From Sphingobacterium sp. HMA12 (GTDB lineage: Bacteria > Bacteroidota > Bacteroidia > Sphingobacteriales > Sphingobacteriaceae): DNA of 64,000 bases. Of this stretch, positions 46,796 through 56,216 are shown in pieces. Under the pieces are notes generated by a model. It searched no databases. It was not told the origin of the DNA and worked only from the letters and a program-made list of their open reading frames with translations. How positions within the stretch are numbered: the first letter of the stretch is position 1; each line of letters starts with the position of its first letter. The translations under genes were made by a program, and so were the position numbers. The stretch lies in assembly GCF_002933815.1 (NCBI RefSeq), contig NZ_BEYR01000007.1, positions 186,001 through 250,000 on the forward strand. Direction: 5' to 3'.

Positions 46796-47677
46796 ATGAA
46801 AAGGATAAGAATAATCATGATGGGAATGGCGCTGTTTTTTGCGCATGCATTGCGGGCTCAGATATCAGAAAATGTGGAGGGGGCTGTACCGCCCAAACCG
46901 CCCAAAGCTCCCAGAGCAATTCGAGGTGCTGTTGAAAATAGTGGAAAGAAGGTTTGGAAAGAGTTTAAAGTACCTGTCTTGGGAGAGAAGTTATTGCTAA
47001 AATTTGATAATGTGGCTATCGAGGGTTATAACGGTAAAGAAGTTTTAATTACAGCGAATGTAGAGGAACAGGAAGAAAACGATCGTGCTAAGGGTTTGCG
47101 CGTAGTCAACGGTTCGGGGCTGTCCGACAATTCGGGAATGGGGATGAATATCCAGAATAATGCTGGCGTGACCGAAATCAGTATAGTCGGCATGCCAATG
47201 GAGGATTCGATTCATGTGCGGGTTCCTTTTAATCTTCCTATTAGCGTAAAAGGCCGCGGAGGTTTCTTTAATGGAGGGGGTATTGAGGTAAAAGATATTC
47301 GCGCCGAGGTGGAGATTTCCAGCACGATGGGCGATGTCAAAGTGATTAATGTAACAGGACCTCTGAACGTAAAGGTCGCCCAGGGTGATGTTGTTGCCAA
47401 ATTTGTGCAACCAGTCAAAGGGCCTATTTCGCTCATTGCCGCGATGGGTGCGGTGGATGTGGCCTTCCCTGCAAAATTCGGCGCCAACGTAGATATGAAG
47501 ACCTCAATGGGCAATATCTATGCGGCAGATGAATTTCAATTTGAAAAGCCGGTTGAGGAACCTAAAAGTAGTCCTTACAATATGTCGAATACTGTTAAAG
47601 GGAAAATGAATGGTGGTGGACAGGATGTGATCCTGAAGACTTCTATGGGTGATATCTATATTAGATCCCAAAAATAG
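46796..47677 (+). CDS. DUF4097 family secreted beta-helix protein
   Basis: A 293-aa protein with a signal peptide ending near residue 21 (ALRAQ) and a Pro/Lys-rich segment. The remainder is a repetitive beta-rich region with short Gly/Asp turns (EISSTMGDVKVINVTGPLNVKVAQGDVVAKF, DMKTSMGNIYAA), typical of DUF4097 putative adhesin domains. It follows the sigma/HEAT pair by 107 nt on the same strand; this gene order recurs in Bacteroidota. It may be the regulated or sensing envelope component. Confidence 0.85.
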   Translation: MKRIRIIMMGMALFFAHALRAQISENVEGAVPPKPPKAPRAIRGAVENSGKKVWKEFKVPVLGEKLLLKFDNVAIEGYNGKEVLITANVEEQEENDRAKGLRVVNGSGLSDNSGMGMNIQNNAGVTEISIVGMPMEDSIHVRVPFNLPISVKGRGGFFNGGGIEVKDIRAEVEISSTMGDVKVINVTGPLNVKVAQGDVVAKFVQPVKGPISLIAAMGAVDVAFPAKFGANVDMKTSMGNIYAADEFQFEKPVEEPKSSPYNMSNTVKGKMNGGGQDVILKTSMGDIYIRSQK

Positions 47678-47718
47678 TAGGTGAAGTGTTGAAATAGGCT
47701 GACCTAGCATACGAAAAC

Positions 47719-47758
47719 AAAAAACCTTAAATACCGAACAGGCATTTAAGGTTTTTTT
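47719..47758. terminator. bidirectional terminator
   Basis: AAAAAACCTTAAAT (47719-47732) and ATTTAAGGTTTTTT (47744-47757) form a perfect 14-bp stem between convergent genes, with T-runs on both strands. Confidence 0.9.
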
Positions 47759-47777
47759 GATGCGTTTTCAGTTGTGC

Positions 47778-48512
47778 CTAAAGTTCTGAAATTGCGCTGT
47801 TATTTTTTGGTTCCATGCGCACCAAGTATTGATCGTTTTCGTCTTCATATAAAATCTGTACTACCCAACCCAATTCGTGGGATATTTTGATCAGTTTATC
47901 CTGATCTAGATACAGCCATTTGAAGGAGTTGCCCTTTTGTCCCTTATATTCGTATTGATATTGAATTTCTCCAAAATAGTGGGTGGGCTTTTTGATGTTA
48001 TAATCTTCATAGAGATAGCCGATATCCGAAGAATCAAAAATAAGCTGTCCTTTTTCAGTCAGGAGTTCTTTACTATGGTGCAAGAGCTTTTTAAAGCCAT
48101 CAATGTCACCAGCAATACCGACACCATTCATGAGAAACAGAAGCGTATCGTACCGTTGCCCGTTAAATCCATAAAAATCTTCGTAGATGATATGTTGCAC
48201 CCCACGTTGCTGCATGATATGGCAGGCTGTTTGTGATATTTCCAAAGCATCAACCTCAAATCCTTTTTCTTGTAAATATAGGCTGTGGCCGCCTACTCCT
48301 GCTCCTACATCCAATACTCTTCCATCACAGAGTGACAACCCGATAAACTCCAGTTCTGGAAAATCGTCGGCATCCCTAAAAAAAACTTCTACAGGCATTT
48401 CGTCCCGGTCGCCATAGCTTGTATGGAGTATCAAAGGAAATTTTTCTTCTTGATGGATAAAGTAATCATCCAAAGCCTCACCATACACGTCTCTATACAT
48501 TGTCATTATCAA
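47778..48512 (-). CDS. class I SAM-dependent methyltransferase
   Basis: A 244-aa cytoplasmic protein. The SAM-binding motif is GRVLDVGAGVGGHSLYLQEKG, followed by the acidic loop VDALEIS and the post-motif FLMNGVGIAGD. The acceptor substrate cannot be predicted. The start (Met1, Met3 or Met5 within MIMTMYRD) overlaps the end of pncB by up to 20 nt, so the two genes are probably co-transcribed and coupled. Confidence 0.87.
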   Translation of the reverse strand: MIMTMYRDVYGEALDDYFIHQEEKFPLILHTSYGDRDEMPVEVFFRDADDFPELEFIGLSLCDGRVLDVGAGVGGHSLYLQEKGFEVDALEISQTACHIMQQRGVQHIIYEDFYGFNGQRYDTLLFLMNGVGIAGDIDGFKKLLHHSKELLTEKGQLIFDSSDIGYLYEDYNIKKPTHYFGEIQYQYEYKGQKGNSFKWLYLDQDKLIKISHELGWVVQILYEDENDQYLVRMEPKNNSAISEL

Positions 48513-49674
48513 TCATTAATACTTTTTTTGCAATATAGATGGAATCTTCATCGCCAGTGTGTTTCATCGGCTCATCCGAAAGTTTGATAACAGGTGTCCA
48601 TTGATCGTCTTCTGGAAGAGCATCGGTCATTTTAATGACGATATTCATGGGTTTAAGTCCCACATCGTTGGTGAAATTGGTGCCGACACCAAAGGAGTGT
48701 AATATCTTGCCTTCACAATAATTCGCTATTCTTTCGACCTTGTCGTAATCGAGCCCATCGGAAAATATAATCGTCTTTGACAGCGGGTCTATGCCATTTT
48801 TCTTATAATGTGCAACAACCTTGTCCGTAAATTCCAATGGGTCGCCGCTGTCGTGTCGTACACCGTCAAATAATTTGGTGAGCTTTTTATCGAATTGCTG
48901 AAAGAAAACTTCCGTGGTGTAAGTATCGGATAATGCAATCCCGAGGTCGCCCCGATATACATCAGACCAGTGTTCCAGTCCCAGCAGGTTAGCCATCTTA
49001 TAGCCATATTTGGCGGCGTGAAACATAAACCATTCGTGTGCGTGCGTGCCGATGGGTTTGGTCTCATATTTCATGGCCAGATGAACGTTGCTGGTTCCGA
49101 TAAAGGTTTTTTCGCCGTACTGCTTTAATGTACGGACAACCAGATCATGAACTTCATAGGAATGTCTTCTGCGGGTACCAAAATCAGCGATAGTGATATG
49201 GAGTTTTTTGTATTTTTCAATTTTGTCTTTGGCCGTGGCGATGACTTCCTCATCTGATGCACGGATTAAGCCTTGTGATTCATAGAAAAGCTCACAGATA
49301 AGCGACATTAACGGCACCTCCCAGAGAATCGTGCGATACCAGTAGCCTTCGATGATAACCTCTAGATCAGGCCCATCCTGTGTGATCTTAACTTCATCGG
49401 GATCATAACGATAACCTTGCAGAAAATCAAAATAGGTTGGATCAATGTAGGGGCAGGTTCTCGCGAAAAAGGCTTTTTCGGCTTTGGTAAGCCGTAAGTC
49501 TGCCATTTCATTTACAGCCTCTTTTAAAAGGACGTCGAACCCTTCCGGAAACTTGTGATGCCCCCGATTGATAAAGTGGTAGCGCGCTTTCGCCTTTGGA
49601 AAGAGCTTAACTACCGCATTCTGCATCGTGAATTTATAAAAGTCGTTATCTAATATAGAGGTGAATGAAGCCAT
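48493..49674 (-). CDS. pncB: nicotinate phosphoribosyltransferase
   Basis: Makes nicotinate mononucleotide from nicotinate and PRPP with ATP hydrolysis, in NAD salvage. The 393-aa protein is of usual PncB length. Family features are the N-terminal ILDNDFYKFTMQNAV, a GTRRRHSYEV segment, GTSNVHLA, the substrate-site stretch VRHDSGDP, and the phosphate-binding FGVGTNFTNDVG. The His in RRRHS is the usual phosphorylated residue. It heads a two-gene unit with the methyltransferase. Confidence 0.96.
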   Translation of the reverse strand: MASFTSILDNDFYKFTMQNAVVKLFPKAKARYHFINRGHHKFPEGFDVLLKEAVNEMADLRLTKAEKAFFARTCPYIDPTYFDFLQGYRYDPDEVKITQDGPDLEVIIEGYWYRTILWEVPLMSLICELFYESQGLIRASDEEVIATAKDKIEKYKKLHITIADFGTRRRHSYEVHDLVVRTLKQYGEKTFIGTSNVHLAMKYETKPIGTHAHEWFMFHAAKYGYKMANLLGLEHWSDVYRGDLGIALSDTYTTEVFFQQFDKKLTKLFDGVRHDSGDPLEFTDKVVAHYKKNGIDPLSKTIIFSDGLDYDKVERIANYCEGKILHSFGVGTNFTNDVGLKPMNIVIKMTDALPEDDQWTPVIKLSDEPMKHTGDEDSIYIAKKVLMIDNDNV

Positions 49675-49877
49675 CTTTATTAATCTGATTTTTGTTTGAG
49701 TTTGTAAATTTACTAATTAACATGAAATTGTGCGGATTGTTCATCATAAATAAAACTTTCGTGGTTCAATGGCTGCTCGAATAGCGTCGAATTTTTTAAT
49801 GGAATGACTAGGGGAGTCAGGCGACTCTTTGAAGGCTAAAGAGAATAAAAAAGGAATCAAAAGTGACTGGATGACAT

Positions 49878-49913
49878 AAAAAAACGGGTCAGTGATTCAC
49901 CGCCCCGTTTTTT
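49878..49913 (-). terminator. terminator of the DUF6600 lipoprotein gene
   Basis: AAAAAAACGGG (49878-49888) pairs with CCCGTTTTTT (49904-49913). Read on the minus strand the hairpin is followed by a T-run. Confidence 0.8.
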
Positions 49914-49930
49914 ATCCTAAATTTAATCTA

Positions 49931-51511
49931 TTATCGTGTTCGTGTTCTTTCAGAACCGCTGCTTGAACGGCTAGAGCCTTCAGATGATCTTGATCTTGGT
50001 GCTGAAGAGCTTCCGCTATTTGCTGCACCTGACCTGCCTACCGTAGGAGCTGAGGACCTTGTTCGAGAACCTTCAGAGCTTCTGTTTTGCACGGGTTGAG
50101 TAGGTTGTGCAGGCTGACTAGCCCCTGTTCTACTGTTGCCTGTCTCGTAACTCCTGTTTTGCACCGGTTGAGCAGGTTGGTTTACGGGCTGGCTTGAACG
50201 CGTTCTACTGTTACCCGAGTCATAGTTTCCATTTCTTTGCGGTGTTGTCGTTGGTTGCGAACCGCGTGAAGAATTGATGTCACCCGTATTGCTTGTACCT
50301 GTTCTTACCCGTGTATTGTAGTCCGTGTTCCGGCCATTGTCAACAGTGTTTCCTTGTCTGGTTCTACCGGTAGAAGTAGGATTGTTGTTATTTGTTGGAT
50401 TCGACTGTCCGCTGGACCGTGTTCTGAAATCGTAATTAGTTGAATTGGGAGTTGTTCCAATATTATTTCTGTTGGTTGCTCCATTGTCTCTCGTTCTGCT
50501 GTTATTGTCAACAGAGCTACGTGTGGATCCGCTGCTGTTAGCATCATTACGTGATCTGACTGAGGCATTACCACTATTGTCTATATATAACTCCCGATTT
50601 CCGGACCTGGAATTGATGTTATCCCGATTGGAAATGACACGGTTGTTGCGGTCCGATATCGCACTATTATTATTACGTGTGCGGGTCGATGCATCGACGA
50701 CATTGGTCGGACGTGCTGATGAACGTGTGTTGCGGTCTACGGTCGGACGGTACATACTGATTTCGTTTGTTCGGGTACGGCTGTTACTGCTACGCACGGA
50801 TCCGGGTCTATCCGCATTGGCAATCCGATTGACCGTAACACTTCTACCTGTATAACGTTCGATGTCAGATCGACGCGGGCCACCGACATAGTAATTATTA
50901 TTGATGATAGTCGTGTTGTTGATAACAGTTGTTCTATTATAGATGCTGTTGTAATTTCGACGATTCACATAATATCTATCCATGTTTCGGTTCATAAAAT
51001 GATTGACTGAAACAAAGGTCCAGAAGTTCATGGGGATATTAACAGAAACATTGATATTCATGCCGGGACCCAACGGAGCCCAGCCATAATAATCATTGCT
51101 TTGACGCCAGTTTACCCATGCTGGTCCCCATTCGTAGTCAGGAACCCAACCCCAGCCATAACGGTCATTGTAATTCCATCGACCGTAGTGAAAAGGAGCC
51201 CAGCCCCAATCATAGTTGGAGACCCATGTATTACCATAATCCGTCATCGACCAATAACCATTGGTTGCATAAGGTTGGAAGTCAGGGCCAGCATCCGGAA
51301 TCCATACATATCCATAGTTCGGATCATTGACCCATTGTCCGTATGGTGAAAGCTCATCATAGAACGTCTGAAATGAAACACCGGAATTATTATAATTGTT
51401 ATACCCTGTGTTGTATCCCCCTCTTTGGGCCATGGAAGTGGTACAACTCGTGAAAGAAGCAACACCGATCAAACCCAATGCCCAATATTTTATATTCCCT
51501 AAATTTTTCAT
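49931..51511 (-). CDS. DUF6600-type lipoprotein with low-complexity tail
   Basis: A 526-aa surface or periplasmic protein with predicted lipidated C23 (SFTSC). Residues about 45-165 are rich in Trp and Tyr in repeated YGxVW / WGWAP units (YGQWVNDPNYGYVW, DWGWAPFHYGRW, GWGWVPDYEWGPAWV), the DUF6600/YXWGXW-type pattern. From about residue 225 it is low-complexity Asn, Ser, Arg, Thr and Gln with no fold, possibly a disordered or wall-interacting tail. Function is unknown. It is divergent from the Mla operon. Confidence 0.82.
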   Translation of the reverse strand: MKNLGNIKYWALGLIGVASFTSCTTSMAQRGGYNTGYNNYNNSGVSFQTFYDELSPYGQWVNDPNYGYVWIPDAGPDFQPYATNGYWSMTDYGNTWVSNYDWGWAPFHYGRWNYNDRYGWGWVPDYEWGPAWVNWRQSNDYYGWAPLGPGMNINVSVNIPMNFWTFVSVNHFMNRNMDRYYVNRRNYNSIYNRTTVINNTTIINNNYYVGGPRRSDIERYTGRSVTVNRIANADRPGSVRSSNSRTRTNEISMYRPTVDRNTRSSARPTNVVDASTRTRNNNSAISDRNNRVISNRDNINSRSGNRELYIDNSGNASVRSRNDANSSGSTRSSVDNNSRTRDNGATNRNNIGTTPNSTNYDFRTRSSGQSNPTNNNNPTSTGRTRQGNTVDNGRNTDYNTRVRTGTSNTGDINSSRGSQPTTTPQRNGNYDSGNSRTRSSQPVNQPAQPVQNRSYETGNSRTGASQPAQPTQPVQNRSSEGSRTRSSAPTVGRSGAANSGSSSAPRSRSSEGSSRSSSGSERTRTR

Positions 51512-51768
51512 CTTCGTAATATTTTAAAGTATGACAAAACTCTATGCGTTTGCCGTTGTTATTATGACAGCATAACGTAATAAATGGTTTAATCGGTACA
51601 CTATAAATCTGATTTTTTTTATATAAAAGTCAAATTGATGATCTTTTTACATAAACGACAATTTTAGATACATATTTTTTATTTACCTTTACCGCTCGAA
51701 TTGTGACGTGTTTGTTGAGCATATAAGGTGTTTTATGACACATTAATTTGACATAGACATATTTTTAA

Positions 51769-52527
51769 ATGGCTAAAAAACTTCAGACTTTTTTTTTAGA
51801 ATTCGCAAACATTCACCGTTTTTTATTACGGTTTTGGCGCGAATTAGTAACACCACCATACGAATTCAAGGAGATTATACGCCAATGCTATGAGATAGGC
51901 TATAAGTCGTTGCCTTTGATTAGTTTAACCGGATTTATCGTTGGCTTTGTTTTTACAAAACAGTCACGTCCTTCGTTGGAGGAATTTGGTGCAACTTCGA
52001 TGTTGCCATCCTTGATCTCCATTGCAATTGTACGGGCTCTGGCGCCTTTGGTAACGGCTTTGATTGCCTCCGGCAAAGTGGGGTCACAGATCGGGGCTGA
52101 ATTAAGTTCGATGAATGTGACCGAGCAGATCGATGCCATGGAGGTTTCGGGCACGAATCCTTATAAATATTTGATTGTAAGTAGAATTTTAGCTACAACC
52201 ATCGGTATTCCTGTCCTTTGTTTTTATGTGGCGGGTATTGGTCTCTTGGGCGGTTACCTCAGTATGATGAGCAAAGATGACTTGAGTTTTTTGAGTTTTT
52301 TTACGCAGGTATTTGAAACCATTGCTTTCAAAGATTTGGGGGCCATGGTATTGCGTGCGGTGATATTTGGCTTTACCATTGGCGCGGTAAGTTGTTATTG
52401 TGGTTATTTTTCTTCGAAAGGTACGGAAGGGGTAGGTAAAGCTGCCAATGCTGCCGTAGTAGCTTCAATGTTCCTTGTGTTTATCGAGGAAATAATTATT
52501 GTTCAGATTTTGTCGTTCTTTGGATAG
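51769..52527 (+). CDS. mlaE: MlaE-family ABC transporter permease
   Basis: Inner-membrane permease of an MCE-type phospholipid transporter that helps keep the outer membrane asymmetric. The 252-aa protein has five to six hydrophobic segments and the MlaE signature region GAELSSMNVTEQIDAMEVSG followed by NPYKYLIVSRILA. It starts a three-gene operon with the ATPase 6 nt downstream and the MCE protein next. No mlaB or mlaC is seen in this cluster, as is usual outside Proteobacteria. Confidence 0.94.
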   Translation: MAKKLQTFFLEFANIHRFLLRFWRELVTPPYEFKEIIRQCYEIGYKSLPLISLTGFIVGFVFTKQSRPSLEEFGATSMLPSLISIAIVRALAPLVTALIASGKVGSQIGAELSSMNVTEQIDAMEVSGTNPYKYLIVSRILATTIGIPVLCFYVAGIGLLGGYLSMMSKDDLSFLSFFTQVFETIAFKDLGAMVLRAVIFGFTIGAVSCYCGYFSSKGTEGVGKAANAAVVASMFLVFIEEIIIVQILSFFG

Positions 52528-52533
52528 TGGTAT

Positions 52534-53307
52534 ATGGAAAAAGCGAAACTAAATATAGATCATTCTCAATCTGTTATCGAAATCAGAAATGTGAGTAAAT
52601 CTTTTGGAGATAACCATGTGCTAAAGAATGTTAATCTGGATTTATATAAGGAAGAAAACCTTGTTGTTTTAGGTCGTTCAGGTACCGGTAAATCGGTTTT
52701 GATTAAGTTAATTTCTGGTTTATTAAAACCGGATGAGGGGACAATTGATGTATTGGGTGAATCTGTTACCGAATTAAATGATCGTCAATTGCGTGAATTA
52801 CGCTTGAAGATTGGTTTTTCTTTCCAGAATAGTGCCCTTTACGATAGTATGACAGTACGTGAAAATCTGGAGTTTCCATTGGTGAGAAATAAACGGAATC
52901 TGACACGGTCTGAGATCAATCATGCAGTGGAGGAGGTGTTGGATGGTGTAGGTTTATCCCAAGCCATCAATCAGATGCCATCTGAACTTTCTGGAGGTCA
53001 GCGTAAGCGGATTGGTATAGCGCGTACGTTAATCCTTAGGCCGGAGATAATGATGTACGATGAGCCTACGGCGGGTCTGGATCCGATTACCTGTCTGGAT
53101 ATTAATGGGTTGATTAATGAGGTTCAGGAGCGGTATAAGACTTCGTCAATTATTATTACACACGATTTGGCTTGTGCAAAGGAGGTCGGTGATCGTATTG
53201 TGATGTTATTGGACGGTAAATTTGAAAGACAGGGTTCTTTTGAGGAAATTTTTGATACAGATGACGCACGGGTAAGAGCGTTTTATAATTATAATTTTAT
53301 TCTATAA
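52534..53307 (+). CDS. mlaF: MlaF-family ABC transporter ATP-binding protein
   Basis: ATPase of the lipid transporter, 257 aa. Walker A is GRSGTGKS, the signature is LSGGQRKRIGIARTL, Walker B is PEIMMYDEP, and the switch histidine is in IIITHD. The Q-loop is FSFQNSALYDSM. It lies between the permease and MCE genes with 5-6 nt spacing. Confidence 0.96.
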   Translation: MEKAKLNIDHSQSVIEIRNVSKSFGDNHVLKNVNLDLYKEENLVVLGRSGTGKSVLIKLISGLLKPDEGTIDVLGESVTELNDRQLRELRLKIGFSFQNSALYDSMTVRENLEFPLVRNKRNLTRSEINHAVEEVLDGVGLSQAINQMPSELSGGQRKRIGIARTLILRPEIMMYDEPTAGLDPITCLDINGLINEVQERYKTSSIIITHDLACAKEVGDRIVMLLDGKFERQGSFEEIFDTDDARVRAFYNYNFIL

Positions 53308-53312
53308 TATAC

Positions 53313-54317
53313 ATGAGTAAGGCAGAAAATAAAAGAGCAATCATTGTTGGTATTTTTGTTTTTTTAGGCGTATTGATTCTTTTGGCCGGGATTTTTATTT
53401 TGGGCAGTCAACAGAAGAAATTTACAAAAAACATCGAGATCACCACCTCATTTCCTGATGTTGCAGGATTGAAAGTAGGAAGTAACGTCTGGTTTTCTGG
53501 AGTTAAGGTGGGTATTATTAAAAATATCCATTTTAAAAGTGTACAGGATGTCGAAGTTGTTTTGACTATTGAGGAGAAATCTGCGGAATATATCCGTAAG
53601 GATGCTGTCACGAAATTGGGCTCTGATGGACTGATCGGTAATAAAATTGTCGTTATTTCAGGGGGATCTCAGAATGCACCTACGGTAGAAACGGGCGACT
53701 TTTTGCGATCTGCCAAAACAGCGGATATGGAAGCTATGATGGAGACATTGCAGGTGAATAATGAAAACTTGGCGAAGATCACAACAGACTTTGTCGAGAT
53801 ATCACGTGGCTTAGCAGATGGCAAGGGGATGGTCGGTGCAATGTTGACCGATACGGCTATGGTGAATACCTTACGTGCGAGCTTATTGTCCATCAGTGCG
53901 GCAATGAACAATGCAAACAAGGCATCAGCTAACTTGGTGACATTGACAAATTCGTTGAACAGCAATAGAGGATTGATTCACGATCTAACTACAGATACAG
54001 CGATTTTTTCCAATTTACGTCAATCTGCTGCTCAATTGCAGGGCGTATCTCAGACCGCAAATGCATTGATCAATAATTTGAATAACGCCTCTAGCAGATT
54101 GAACGATAAGGATAATGCTGTAGGTGTCTTATTGAATGATCCTGCATCTGCAAACCAGATTAAGTCCGCAATTAATAACTTAAATTCAAGTACTGAAAAG
54201 TTAGATGAAAATATGGAAGCCTTGCAACATAACTTCCTATTACGTGGCTTCTTTAAGAAAAAAATGAAAGAAAACGCCAAGAAAGCCGAATTGCTTAAGG
54301 CAGATAGCGCACAATAA
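53313..54317 (+). CDS. mlaD: MlaD/MCE-domain lipid-binding protein
   Basis: Periplasmic substrate-binding subunit, anchored in the inner membrane and expected to form a hexameric ring. The 334-aa protein has one transmembrane helix at about residues 10-30 and an MCE domain at about 40-115 (TSFPDVAGLKVGSNVWFSGVKVGII). A long helical, Asn/Ser/Leu-rich C-terminus follows, longer than in E. coli MlaD. The extended tail may form a coiled tunnel, as in other MCE proteins. It ends the operon before a terminator. Confidence 0.94.
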   Translation: MSKAENKRAIIVGIFVFLGVLILLAGIFILGSQQKKFTKNIEITTSFPDVAGLKVGSNVWFSGVKVGIIKNIHFKSVQDVEVVLTIEEKSAEYIRKDAVTKLGSDGLIGNKIVVISGGSQNAPTVETGDFLRSAKTADMEAMMETLQVNNENLAKITTDFVEISRGLADGKGMVGAMLTDTAMVNTLRASLLSISAAMNNANKASANLVTLTNSLNSNRGLIHDLTTDTAIFSNLRQSAAQLQGVSQTANALINNLNNASSRLNDKDNAVGVLLNDPASANQIKSAINNLNSSTEKLDENMEALQHNFLLRGFFKKKMKENAKKAELLKADSAQ

Positions 54318-54338
54318 AGTGTGGTAAACATAATATCG

Positions 54339-54371
54339 AAAGGCTTTACGCTTGCGTAGAGCCTTTTTTTC
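54339..54371 (+). terminator. rho-independent terminator of the Mla operon
   Basis: AGGCTTTACG (54341-54350) and CGTAGAGCCT (54355-54364) pair across CTTG, with one G-T pair. A run of seven T's begins at the end of the stem. Confidence 0.9.
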
Positions 54372-54455
54372 TTTAATGAGTAACAAATCATATAGGTTTT
54401 CGAGCGAAACTTAGACTTATAGTGAACGTTTAAATGACTTTTTAGCTAAGAGGAA

Positions 54456-55157
54456 ATGAATAAGCATGAAATTACGGATAAAGAGGTGATCTTTGAAGAC
54501 AATCATCTGATAGCAATCAATAAAAGGGCGGGAGATATTGTGCAAATTGACGAAACCGGAGACCTTTCATTGGAAGATATGGTAAAGATCTACCTGAAAA
54601 AGAAGTATGATAAACCCAATGATGCTTATGTTGGGGTTATCCATCGTTTGGATCGACCGGTTAGCGGTATGATTCTTTTCGCGAAAACGAGCAAAGCCCT
54701 TGAGCGTATGAATAAGTTCTTTCAAGATCGTACGGTGAAAAAAACTTATTTTGCTATTGTGCGCCAACGTCCGCGAAATGCCGAAGGTAAATTGATCAAC
54801 TGGTTAATTCGGAATAGACAGACGCGAGTGACCAAGGCGTTTCCGCGTGAAGTGAAAGGCGGTACCTATGCCGAATTGGATTATGCGGTAATAGGTGAGT
54901 TGAACGGGTTTTACTTGTTACGTGTTGAACCTCTTACAGGCCGTACACATCAGATTCGTGCGCAGCTGGCGGCGATGGGTTGTCCTATTGTTGGCGATAA
55001 CAAATACGGATATCCAAGAGGAAGTTCGTTGGGAAGTATCTGTTTGCACTCGCGATCGTTGGCGTTTACTCATCCCATCAAAAAAGAGCAGATGACGTTG
55101 GTGGCTTCATTGCCGCAAGATGGTTTTTGGGACAAATTTGAAGCATTGGTACGCTAA
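54456..55157 (+). CDS. RluA-family RNA pseudouridine synthase
   Basis: Isomerises uridines in rRNA or tRNA. A 233-aa, single-domain form without an S4 RNA-binding domain. The active-site motif is VIHRLDRPVSGMILFAKT with catalytic D66. Other family signatures are LLRVEPLTGRTHQIRAQLA and GCPIVGDNKYG. The exact target base cannot be read from sequence. It is followed closely by a small membrane-protein gene. Confidence 0.93.
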   Translation: MNKHEITDKEVIFEDNHLIAINKRAGDIVQIDETGDLSLEDMVKIYLKKKYDKPNDAYVGVIHRLDRPVSGMILFAKTSKALERMNKFFQDRTVKKTYFAIVRQRPRNAEGKLINWLIRNRQTRVTKAFPREVKGGTYAELDYAVIGELNGFYLLRVEPLTGRTHQIRAQLAAMGCPIVGDNKYGYPRGSSLGSICLHSRSLAFTHPIKKEQMTLVASLPQDGFWDKFEALVR

Positions 55158-55184
55158 TCGTTAAATTTTCAGTAACTTTGGGCT

Positions 55185-55448
55185 ATGAAATGGTTTAAAT
55201 ATCTACTCTTAATATTTACCTTAAGCTGCTCGATGGTGTCTATTTCTCGAGCACAGTGTGCAATGTGTACATTGAATGCCGAAAACTCTACGAAAGAAGG
55301 CAATATGCAGGGAAAGGGGTTAAATGATGGTATCTTATTTCTATTGGTGATTCCTTATTTGGCCGCTGCAGGACTAGGTTATCTATGGTATAAAAAATAC
55401 CGTAAAAAGAATCCGCCAACCAAAAAGTTTATTAACGAGATAAAATAG
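55185..55448 (+). CDS. small conserved membrane protein with Cys pair
   Basis: An 87-aa protein with a signal peptide or first transmembrane segment (about residues 5-22), the motif AQCAMCTLNAENSTKEG just after it, and a second helix (about 50-68) before a Lys-rich cytoplasmic tail. The CxxC on the outer face and high similarity in type to small proteins found across this phylum suggest a real gene, but I know no function. TAACTTTG (55174-55181) matches the Bacteroidota -7 box but leaves only 3 nt before the ATG. DUF983 follows after 6 nt. Confidence 0.78.
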   Translation: MKWFKYLLLIFTLSCSMVSISRAQCAMCTLNAENSTKEGNMQGKGLNDGILFLLVIPYLAAAGLGYLWYKKYRKKNPPTKKFINEIK

Positions 55449-55454
55449 AATCCG

Positions 55455-55886
55455 ATGCCGACATCTAAATTTCATGCAATGATACATTCCAAATGTCCCA
55501 AATGTCATGTTGGAAATGTATTTGAAGGAAAGGTATATAGTTTGCGGAAGCAGCATATGAATGAAGTCTGTCCACATTGTGGTGTTAAATATGAGGTCGA
55601 ACCCGGCTATTTTTATGCGGCAATGTATGTTAGCTATGCGCTTTCTGTAGCTGAAATTGTGTCTGTGTCTGTTGCTATTGCGATTTTGACAGGAAGTGAG
55701 TCGCCTTGGTTCTATTTGGGAGGTCTAGCTGTAACCATTTTAGTATTCGCTCCATTTAATTTCAGGTATGCCCGCTTGATCCTATTACATTTTTTAACGC
55801 CAAAAATAAGCTATGAGCCTCGCTATGAGCTTGCTTTGGAAATCAGTGAGAAAGATAAGGAAGCGCAGGGTAATAAAAAGAATTAA
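55455..55886 (+). CDS. DUF983 family membrane protein with zinc ribbon
   Basis: A 143-aa protein. The N-terminal zinc ribbon has CPKC (residues 14-17) and CPHC (34-37). Two transmembrane segments follow at about 53-78 and 83-105, with the DUF983 features PGYFYAAMYVSYALSV and PFNFRYARLILLHFL. Function unknown. It ends at a palindromic terminator shared with the convergent gene. Confidence 0.9.
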   Translation: MPTSKFHAMIHSKCPKCHVGNVFEGKVYSLRKQHMNEVCPHCGVKYEVEPGYFYAAMYVSYALSVAEIVSVSVAIAILTGSESPWFYLGGLAVTILVFAPFNFRYARLILLHFLTPKISYEPRYELALEISEKDKEAQGNKKN

Positions 55887-55893
55887 TAATACA

Positions 55894-55929
55894 AAAAAAA
55901 TAAAGAGCTGTACAGCTCTTTATTTTTTT
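55894..55929. terminator. bidirectional palindromic terminator
   Basis: A perfect palindrome centred at 55911/55912, core AAAGAGCTGTACAGCTCTTT, with A and T runs at the ends. It ends both DUF983 and the converging DUF4286 gene, whose last codons lie inside it. Confidence 0.88.
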
Positions 55930-56216
55930 AAGTATTTCATTGTACTGTCGAAAAGGAAAACTTTATCCTTGTACGACTCCGAAATAAGTTGTTGTAATGG
56001 TATCAAATGGACCTGCTGAAAATCCATAATATATTCTTCGGAAGGCAGGACGACTTGAATACAATAAGTCATTCCTTCGTGCGGGGACTGGAGCATTTCC
56101 AGAAAATGCACTTGGAATTTTTGGGATTGTACGATATTATCTTCAATCCAGGAAACGATCTCATGATGGATGGTTTCTTCTGCTATAACAGATACATTGT
56201 ATAAAAACATAAACAA
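55920..56216 (-). CDS. DUF4286 family protein
   Basis: A 98-aa protein matching DUF4286: FLYNVSVIAEETIHHEIVSWIEDN, FHFLEML-like region and FQQVHLIPLQQLISESYKDKVFLFDSTM. Such proteins are small alpha/beta cytoplasmic proteins of unknown role, mostly in Bacteroidota. The start is Met1 (56216) or Met3 (56210); the family usually begins near the FLYNV strand, so Met3 is slightly more likely. Confidence 0.85.
   Translation of the reverse strand: MFMFLYNVSVIAEETIHHEIVSWIEDNIVQSQKFQVHFLEMLQSPHEGMTYCIQVVLPSEEYIMDFQQVHLIPLQQLISESYKDKVFLFDSTMKYLKK

Noticed and set aside
49985..50700. Repeat-rich stretch that might be a CRISPR array or minisatellite.
   Set aside because: It is the codon-level echo of an Asn/Ser/Arg/Thr low-complexity protein tail; there is no constant repeat with unique spacers.
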